A stretch of 64,000 nt of DNA from Lotus japonicus. Its lineage: Eukaryota; Streptophyta; Magnoliopsida; Fabales; Fabaceae. Numbering within the stretch: position 1 is the first letter of the stretch; each line of letters begins with the position of its first letter. Position numbers and translations under genes: made by a program. Location of the stretch: NCBI RefSeq assembly GCF_012489685.1, contig NC_080043.1, positions 16,672,223 to 16,736,222 of the forward strand, in the 5' to 3' direction. The notes below the pieces were generated by a model that was not told the DNA's origin, did no database searches, and saw nothing but the letters and a program-made list of their open reading frames with translations. Of the stretch, positions 57,120-64,000 are shown in pieces.

Positions 57120-58293
57120 CTAGTTTTTAACCCGTGTCCTGCACGGGAAATTTAATTTTGGATTTATTTTTTTAATTTTTGTTAATCAATTAATATCTTT
57201 TTTTATTTATTCAATATAGGTATTTGGTTTATTTTTCATTTTTTGCATATTTGTGGTGCAGGTTATTATTTTTACAAAGTAATGTGTTTAAGGGTCGAAA
57301 GCACATTTCAATTGACGTATGCACGAAGATTTGCAAACATAAAACGATTTATTGAATATTTTAGTAACATGGTCAATATACGAAAAACAAATGTCAAAAT
57401 GTTTGAAAGTTACCACCGAGGTCAATTTACCAAAAAAACACATTGTCAACGTGGATAAAGACATAAAAGTGAAAGTTTAGCACATAGGCTCTTTATTTGT
57501 AAACAATCTTGAGGAAATGCTACTAATTCTTTGAAAACTTGATCTTTTTGAACATTTCTGCATCGTTACTTCCAACAACTTCTGTTATGGATCCATCATC
57601 CGAATGCCGTTTAATAGGTGTGTTGGAGTCTTCAAGTATAGGTGGAGGTGTGTTTCGTTTAATACTTTTAGTGATTGTCTGCAAAATAAACATATTTTAA
57701 AATAATGATGACCAATGTCTAAAACAAACCTATTTGACAATAGTGATGACCAATACCTCAATCAGTGATTTTACATTTGAATCGGAAATATCGAAATTCA
57801 TTATGTAGATATAAATAACCATTATTTAGCAATAAGAGTTTAAAATTTTACCTTTGTTTTGAATTTTGAAATTATTTGTTGGTCCTTGCAAATTTTCAAG
57901 ACGTTAAATGCTGATTTAAACCACCTTCCGCATCCATCCTTCCCTTCAACCTTGAAAAGAAATTCCTTGAGCACTAAATCTACAATTTCTTGTGGGGGGT
58001 GTTCCATGCTCCCGGTCTACATAAATTAAAATGAAAAAATTAATATATTATGAATTAAGTGAGCAATGAAAATATACCTTTTTTTGACATGACTATGTTT
58101 ACCTTTTCAATTTTTTCCAATATCTCGTTGCCTTTTTTGTTCATCAGATAACAACCTTCGCGGTCAAAAACGGTAAACGTTGCAGATCCAGTATCATCAG
58201 CAACATTAAGCAACAATTTGTACCTGATGTAAACATTAATAATTAAATAAATTGAATATTTTACAAATTAATTTATTTATCGAACATTAATAG
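57120..58293 (-). mobile_element. 3' end of a Helitron carrying an RPA-like gene fragment
   Basis: Read on the minus strand the left boundary is a 6-bp-stem hairpin CCCGTG-CAGGA-CACGGG (57131-57147) followed by TTAAAAACTAG and then T. A hairpin a few bases before CTRR, inserted ahead of T, is the canonical Helitron 3' terminus. Inside lies an RPA70-like gene fragment; plant Helitrons often carry RPA1-like genes. The 5' (TC) end is lost: the right side is cut at 58293 by the KS-C duplication. Confidence 0.6.
57523..58223 (-). pseudogene. RPA70-like (replication protein A large subunit) C-terminal fragment
   Basis: Minus-strand exons with GT-AG borders: 58223-58103 (YKLLLNVADDTGSATFTVFD, REGCYLMNKKGNEILEKIEK), 58016-57852 (EHPPQEIVDLVLKEFLFKVE, WFKSAFNVLKICKDQQII), about 57805-57757 (NFDISDSNVKSLIE) and 57678-57523 (DSNTPIKRHSDDG, DAEMFKKIKFSKN, stop). 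This matches the ssDNA-binding C-terminal OB fold and tail of RPA1-type proteins. No AG acceptor is visible for the third exon, and everything upstream of the first listed exon is missing at the duplication boundary, so it is a truncated pseudogene. Confidence 0.7.
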
Positions 58294-58488
58294 TTAAAAC
58301 TTTTGTGTGTTTCTCTCTACTATGTTCTATATTCGTGTTGTTGTTCTAACACTTTTCCCCCATTTTCTGTCTGTCTTGCACCGCCGTTCGCTGCTAACGG
58401 AATCCACCGCCTAGCCACATTTCTAAGAAGAATTTCGACACAAGAAGCCGTTACCATGGTCCTACGAACCATCAGCTCTGATACCACA

Positions 58489-58833
58489 TGTAGGGGATTC
58501 AAACACCTCGATTGCATGAAATAGTAGAGCGAGAAATCACAGATAAAGCACACAACATCTTTGGTCACGTAGTTCGGCCAAATTGCATGCGGCTATAGCT
58601 CTTTTGTATTACTTGTGGCATGAAGCATGTGGTACCAAGTAGAACTTTTAGGGTTACAGAGTTTACATATTTATAGGATACTACCAACCCTAGTAAAACA
58701 TCATAAAATCTTCTTAAACTCATACGCAATCCCCTTAAATCAAATCCTAATAAACTGAACATATCTAATCCAAAATAAAATTGAAACAAATCTTTTTGAT
58801 TTTTTCTCTTTCTAATGAGCCAAAAACCCAACA
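58489..58833 (-). repeat. TRIM-type LTR shared with KS-B intron 1
   Basis: Same LTR as 33162-33517 (TGTAGGGGATTC to AAACCCAACA), duplicated together with the KS segment. It is preceded by CTCTGATACCACA, the reversed tRNA-iMet primer-binding site. Confidence 0.75.
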
Positions 58834-59735
58834 ATATTCATACCATCCCCTTTCGCACTTTCTATTTGCGGAATGTATAATTTTGCTCCACACTTATAAG
58901 TGTGGTGTTGTGTAATTGGTTTTCGCACACATAGGTAAATTTGGGTGGCGAGAAAATGAAAAGGGGTGGCATTAAATCCAATTCCCTTTAGTGGCAGTTT
59001 GCACACTGGGTGGGTTCTGTTCTTGTGCTAAAGAAAGGGGTAAATCATTGAATTATATATTCTAAGAGCCATTGATGAGTAAGCTTTGGAATAAAAGTTT
59101 ATTCATGGGTAATCTAGATTTTCGGTGTATATATTAAAAGATAGGTTGAAAGCGCATTAAGTTCAAACAAACATCATGGGTTGGGGATGCCATGCTATAA
59201 AAATGTTTATGAGTTGTTCATCCCCAACTGTTCAGATATATTGCAAAACATGAACGGAAATGTTAAGCTTGTATTCTTAGCAAGCATCATTAACTTTCTA
59301 GTAGTAAGAACAAAAAAATTCTTTTTTAAGCTTCATTATTTCCTGGAAGGTCTGATATGATTTCCTCCATAACAGTAGGACTTTGGTATGACATGCATAT
59401 TTTGAAGTCCCCCCCCACCGTTTCATATAGTTTTCTGTGAGAAGTAATAAGAAAAGGAAAATATGGTTTTTATTGCTTGCAGTGCCTTGATGACACTAAG
59501 GAAAGAATCAGGAACATGTTCAACAAGGTTGAGCTTTCTATTTCTTCTTATGATACAGCTTGGGTGGCGATGGTTCCTTCTTCAACTTCGTCCGGTGCCC
59601 CGCTTTTCCCTCAATGCTTAAACTGGTTGTTAGATAGTCAACTCTTTGATGGCTCCTGGGGTCTTCCTGATCGCCATCCATTGTTGATGAATGATGCTCT
59701 CTTATCTACTTTAGCATGTATCCTTGCATTAAAGC

Positions 59736-60841
59736 TGTTGGGGATTCAAGCGCCTTGATTGCACGAAGTAGTAGAACGAGAAATCACAGATAAAGCACAC
59801 AGCATCTTTGGTCACGCAGTTCGGCCAAATTGCCTACCTCTGCGGCTATAGAGTAGCTATAGCTCTTTTGTATTACTTGTGGCATGAAGCACGTGGTACC
59901 AAGTACAACTTTTAGGGTTACATTGTTATCCTATTTATAGTGGATTCTATTGATCTCTATTTTACAATAAAATCCTAATAAATCCTATAACAATCCCTTA
60001 AAACCTTTTACAATCCACATTAAATCAAATCCTAATAAACTAAAGATTTTAGCCCAAAATATAATGAGCCAAATCTCAACAATCTCCACCTTGGCGAATT
60101 CCGGACTCCCCCTATGAAGATCTGCTGCTTTAGTTTCCTGATTCTGATTTCTGGGATTGAACTCCACCTTGCTCAACACCTTGTTGCTTCACTCCTCCAC
60201 CTTGGCAATCCATCCACTTCTCCTTCCCTGGCGTGACCATCGCCTCTTGAAAGTAGACGGATCTCCACCTTGTTCCGTGTCTTTCAGATCTGTCGGTTTC
60301 TCCTCTCACAACGACTTATGCAATCCTTGTTGACTTCCCTTCGCAGCGGAAGATATCAGCCGTCACTATGGTTACTAACCATCGGCCCCTCCGCAGAAGT
60401 TACCCGGCCGTTACCATGGTTACTAACCATCGGCCCCTCTGCGGAAGTTGTCCAGCCGTTACCATGGCCCCACGAACCATCGGCTCTGATACCACTTGTT
60501 GGGGATTCAAGCACCTTGATTGCACGAAGTAGTAGAACGAGAAATCACAGATAAAGCACACAGATCTTTGGTCACGCAGTTCGGCCAAATTGCCTACCTC
60601 TGCGGCTATAGAGTAGCTATAGCTCTTTTGTATTACTTGTGGCATGAAGCACGTGGTACCAAACACAACTTTTAGGGTTACATTGTTATCCTATTTATAG
60701 TGGATTCTATTGATCTCTATTTTACAATAAAATCCTAATAAATCCTATAACAATCCCTTAAAACCTTTTACAATCCACATTAAATCAAATCCTAATAAAC
60801 TAAAAATTTTAGCTCAAAATATAATGAGCCAAATCTCAACA
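59736..60841 (-). mobile_element. Complete TRIM element (1,106 bp) in KS-C exon 3
   Basis: Two direct LTRs (59736-60081, 346 bp, and 60497-60841, 345 bp) have TGTTG...CAACA ends. The 5-bp target duplication AAAGC (59731-59735 and 60842-60846) is exact. Just before the right LTR lies GGCTCTGATACCACT; reversed, it is AGTGGTATCAGAGCC, the tRNA-iMet primer-binding site. The element therefore lies on the minus strand with its 5' LTR on the right; the purine tract (AAGGTGGAGAT) is next to the left LTR. The 415-bp interior codes for nothing and holds a repeat (CCGTTACCATGGTTACTAAC) in two to three copies at about 60362-60470. Confidence 0.92.
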
Positions 60842-61038
60842 AAAGCAATGGGGTATTGGTGAAGATCAAATGGACAAAGGTACTTTACTCTTCTACTAGC
60901 AATTGTTTTTTCTACTGTTATAGAAATGAATTTTCCTGATATTCCTGCAGGTCTTCAATTTCTTGAGTCAAATAGGATTTGATCTACTTTTTCCTTCTTT
61001 GATTGAATATGCACAGAATTTGGGAATCAATCTTCCTT

Positions 61039-61309
61039 AAACAAACTATATTAATTTTCTTTTATTAAAGTGGTAAACATATTATTCACGAGCTCGTAGT
61101 CAATTCTAATTGCAACTAACTCATAAGAAAATTAATTAAATAAAATTTAGTACTTATCCTTTTTAGTTTATATACTTTATTAAGTAATAGATTATCATGA
61201 AATATAATTTATAATCAATTAAAATTATTATATATTTTTTTGATACATAGAAAATTGGTAATAAAACAAGCAAAAACTACGACACACCTAGGGAGTCTTG
61301 AAGCAGTAA
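61039..61309. other. AT-rich spacer
   Basis: Sequence right after the KS-C truncation point; unrelated to KS intron or exon sequence. Nothing was recognised. Confidence 0.4.
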
Positions 61310-61853
61310 AACTTCAAGTTCCTGCAGGGAGAGAACATCTACCAACTTGACACCAGCAACTCTTTCGCGACATCCTTTTCTCGTCGTCTAATCTGCTGAG
61401 CAATTAGCCTTCCTGGGGACCCAAGTAAGCACCACCCTCTATCTTCTGTCTAGAAGCTCCCTGATTTCCTGCAAAATACAAGCGTGGACATGATGCGCCA
61501 TCTGATCTCGCTTCAGCATGATTTCTACCAGGTCCCTACTATCTGATTCACACACCAGCTTTCGAGTACCTTGGTTCCAGGCCATTGCGAGCCCGTCATG
61601 AAGGGCTGAAGCTTCAACTGCAAAAACGCTCCCCATCTCTACATAGCTCCTGAATCCACAGACTCAATTTCCCACACTATCGCGTAACATACCTCCCCCA
61701 CCAATATGCCCATCAACCTCATTAAAACTATCATCCACATTCAGCTTTAGATGCCCATGAGAAGGAGGATACCATCTACTACGCAACCACATAAAATCAG
61801 TGTCCATTAATCTGGCTTCAAGAACTGACAGAAATAATCATGATCATGACACA

Positions 61854-62528
61854 CAGGGCCGGTCCCGACATTTTAGAGGCCTTGAGCAAATAATAAAAAT
61901 AGACCCCTAACAATATTTTTTTTAAAGAACATTATCTATTTAAATTGTAAATATCATCAACAACTTCAAAAATGTGACTAACATAAACAAAACATCATAT
62001 CTACTTATCTAGTGAATTAGGTAGAAGATCTCAAGGAAACCTTCACGTTCCAATGCTAATTAAGCTCTTAAATATGACCAACAAATATCAAGTTACTTGT
62101 ATCTGCAATTCTCTCTTATTAATTGTGAACACCTTCAGTAGAGAAGTACAGAACTGGTCTTAAATGCAACTACTTTTTTTTTTGGAAAAGCTTAAATTTT
62201 TTTTTTTGAATAATGTAAAAAAAATATATTTATTTAGCAAAAAGGGGTGGGAAAAAAATTATTTAGCAAAGTATGGTAGTTTTTGGAGAAAATGCCACGG
62301 GCGCGGTGCCCCATTCAAAAACCTGTGGCCAGAAGTCTGAAAAGGAAACGGTTCACTCTTAGTGTGGTAGAACTCAGATCTCATAAAAAACTACGGTTTC
62401 TAAACTGTTGTCTAAAGATTTTAGGCAACAGTTTAGAAACCGTAGCCTTGGAAATATTTTTTTTGGGCCCCCTCTTTTTGGAGGCCCTGAGCGGTGGGCC
62501 TGCTTGCACAGGCCTAGGGCCGGCCCTG
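61854..62528. mobile_element. hAT-type element (675 bp) inserted in the LINE fragment
   Basis: Ends CAGGGCCGGTCC and (reversed) CAGGGCCGGCCC; exact 8-bp target duplication ATGACACA (61846-61853 and 62529-62536). Subterminal blocks AGAGGCCTTGAGC and GGAGGCCCTGAGC also face each other. No transposase frame was seen. Confidence 0.9.
62391..62445. repeat. 26-bp perfect-to-one-wobble hairpin inside the hAT element
   Basis: Arm CTACGGTTTCTAAACTGTTG then TCTAAA, loop GAT, and the complementary arm TTTAGG then CAACAGTTTAGAAACCGTAG. The stem has one T-G wobble in 26 pairs and a three-base loop. Confidence 0.9.
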
Positions 62529-62710
62529 ATGACACACCTTCCTCCAAGCACACTCTTAACGCCCAAGACTGAGGATCAAGACACATGTTGCAACGCCATT
62601 TCCATAGCCCCGCAAGAAAACAACGAGCATGGCTGCCACTGGATTGAGACTGAATCCAATCCCGCGGTTTTAATTCCAAAATCAGGCCACGTCCAGGCTC
62701 CAAAAAATTA

Positions 62711-64000
62711 TTATATATTAAAACTTAACATTTAATATAATATATATTTCATGTGTCCGGATTAGTCAACTTAAAATTCTATAAAATTTAAAATTATGAA
62801 AAACTCACTTGTAGTATCTTAATTACTATTATTTTTAAAATAATTTTTAGTATCTTGAGTTAGGACAACAACAACACTTTATCAAAATTACGTAGTATTT
62901 TTGAAATTATATTATTTAACATGTAATTAAGGTATTTTGGATTATGATTTAAAAAAAAAGGTATTTTGGATTCAAAAATTAAAAGTCATCTCAACAAACA
63001 TATCCCTCTATGAAATCTCTCATCCAAACACAGTCTGAGTTTATAACTGTTCCCTAAATTAGGGATCATGTTTGAATATTATTCATTTCCCCTTTTATGT
63101 GAGCACAACTTTATTTGAATTCATTTATATATAGTTAACCACATATTAATGATCAATTTCAAAAGTCCTCGTGTTAAATAAAATATTCAATGCTCTTGTT
63201 TAAATAGTTTGACTTAACATTCATGTTCGGTGGAGTTGTTATATGGTCAAATCAAATTTTAATGAAATTGTCTTTTTTCACAGCACCTGAAACAGCTGCA
63301 CAGGAAAAACCAACCTATGTGCCAAAATCAAACCATGGTTTTTTTTAATGATATTCGCACTACTGACCCAAGGTCTGTCCCACTCAAGTCACTAATTTTC
63401 AAATTGATTTAATAGAATTATAAGTTGACTAACAATTTAGCCTAAAATAATGCATAAGAGTTATTGGGTAAAAATATATTTATTATTTAATCTACCAAAA
63501 TGTGTTATATTAACCCTTCAATATGTAATTTTATACATTGAATTCCTTTAATAATATTAAGTTTTGGGTCTCAATTTGTTTTTAAAACTGTTTAATTTAT
63601 ATGAACTTAAATTTTTTTTAGGAAAATGAAATAAATATTTATGTTTACGTTTTTTTTCTCCTAACTCACAAATGAATGTTTGAAGTGCCTAAATATTTTC
63701 CAGACACAATATAAAAGTTTAATGGTTCCAGTCTTAGGCGTTTTCCGGGAGATATCCTTATTAGGAATTTTTTTCAATTCAAAAGCCCTTTATGTATAGG
63801 TTTCACTTTGATATAGTTCTAAAGGCGAGTCAAGTACTTATAAAATAAGTATTTATCAAATTAACACTTTAGGGTATACAATTAGATAAATAAAATGACA
63901 AAAAAATTGAATTCTAAAATGAAAAAATATGAGCACTTGGTAGGTAATTAATTTTGGTCAACAAATTTTAATAAAATAAAAATAAATTAATAAAAAGTAA
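62711..64000. other. AT-rich region without a recognised gene
   Basis: Only one weak exon candidate is visible: TTTTTCACAG followed by 63283-63370 (LKQLHRKNQPMCQNQTMVFF in one frame), with GTCTGT after it. It matches no family I know. The rest is AT-rich. Confidence 0.35.

Larger units (their letters stand above)
58294..61038 (+). pseudogene. ent-Kaurene synthase copy KS-C, truncated
   Basis: From 58294 the sequence is nearly identical to KS-B from 32967. It starts inside the intron-1 TRIM remnant, so the promoter and exon 1 are absent. The deleted exon 2 is shared with KS-B (remnant near 59380). Exon 3 begins at 59483 and is split at 59735 by a TRIM element, resuming at 60847 and ending at 60879. 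Exon 4 (60951-61038) has a 38-bp internal deletion between short ATA repeats and then stops matching KS altogether. No other KS exon follows. It cannot encode an enzyme. Confidence 0.88.
61310..62710 (-). mobile_element. LINE 3' fragment (RNase H), split by a hAT element
   Basis: Minus strand: WKWRCNMCLDPQSWALRVCL at 62600-62540 (a Cys-containing linker seen after LINE RT domains), then, beyond the insertion, RWYPPSHGHLKLNVDDSFNE and GHIGGGGMLRDS (first RNase H Asp), and EASALHDGLAMAWNQG, CESDSRDLVEIM. One in-frame TGA replaces the usual Trp after GN at about 61655, with further breaks downstream of 61439. It is a relic of a different LINE from the one at 2437. Confidence 0.7.

Noticed and set aside
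63283..63370. Isolated exon between CAG and GT
   Set aside because: Short, no recognised family and no neighbouring exons.

Overview
This window is nuclear DNA from a flowering plant. Intron-rich genes, a plastid-type diterpene synthase cluster, an ALIS (CDC50-type) gene and many plant transposon families all point that way. The protein and repeat style suggests a papilionoid legume (Medicago/Trifolium/Lotus type), but this is inference. Only two host genes look intact: an ALIS/CDC50 flippase beta subunit (5695-12361, 8 exons, 343 aa) and an ent-kaurene synthase (KS-A, 20670-25891, 14 exons, 801 aa). Almost everything else is duplicated, broken or mobile.

Layout: 1-1249 is the LRR end of a pollen-receptor-like kinase that has lost its kinase. 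2437-4890 is a LINE relic (minus strand) split by a 1.3-kb solo LTR. 5695-12361 is ALIS, with hAT-type miniature elements in introns 1 and 5. 13850-14450 is an orphan first exon of a kaurene synthase. 14889-20535 is a nest of small transposons (MITE, SINEs, a Mutator-like element with a perfect 9-bp target duplication, a CACTA-like element, a LINE RNase H relic). 20670-25891 is KS-A. 26281-30846 is a second Mutator-like element holding a 3.45-kb LTR-like insertion with minisatellites. 32768-40904 is KS-B, damaged by loss of exon 2 and by a 5'-truncated Ty1/copia element that replaces most of intron 13. 41464-55826 is a full-length 14.4-kb Ty3/gypsy element of the dual-RNase-H (Tat) type. 57120-58293 holds a Helitron 3' end and a truncated RPA70-like gene. 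58294-61038 is KS-C, a duplicate of part of KS-B broken by a complete TRIM element. 61310-62710 is a LINE fragment with a hAT element inside. 62711-64000 has no recognisable gene.

The most unusual object is the Ty3 element. Besides gag-pro and pol on the plus strand, it carries two genes on the opposite strand between integrase and the 3' LTR. The larger has four exons, its own TATA box, and would encode about 1,230 residues: a plant-mobile-domain (PMD) N-terminal part and a coiled-coil C-terminal part. The copy is dead (seven premature stops, frameshifts, and a YIDG reverse-transcriptase motif), but its LTRs are close to identical, so it is young.

The KS cluster gives a readable history. 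Exon 2 loss and a TRIM-type LTR in intron 1 are shared by KS-B and KS-C, so they came before the duplication. A 668-bp hAT element is only in KS-B and a TRIM only in KS-C, so both came after it. KS-A is the only copy that could supply kaurene synthase for gibberellin precursors.
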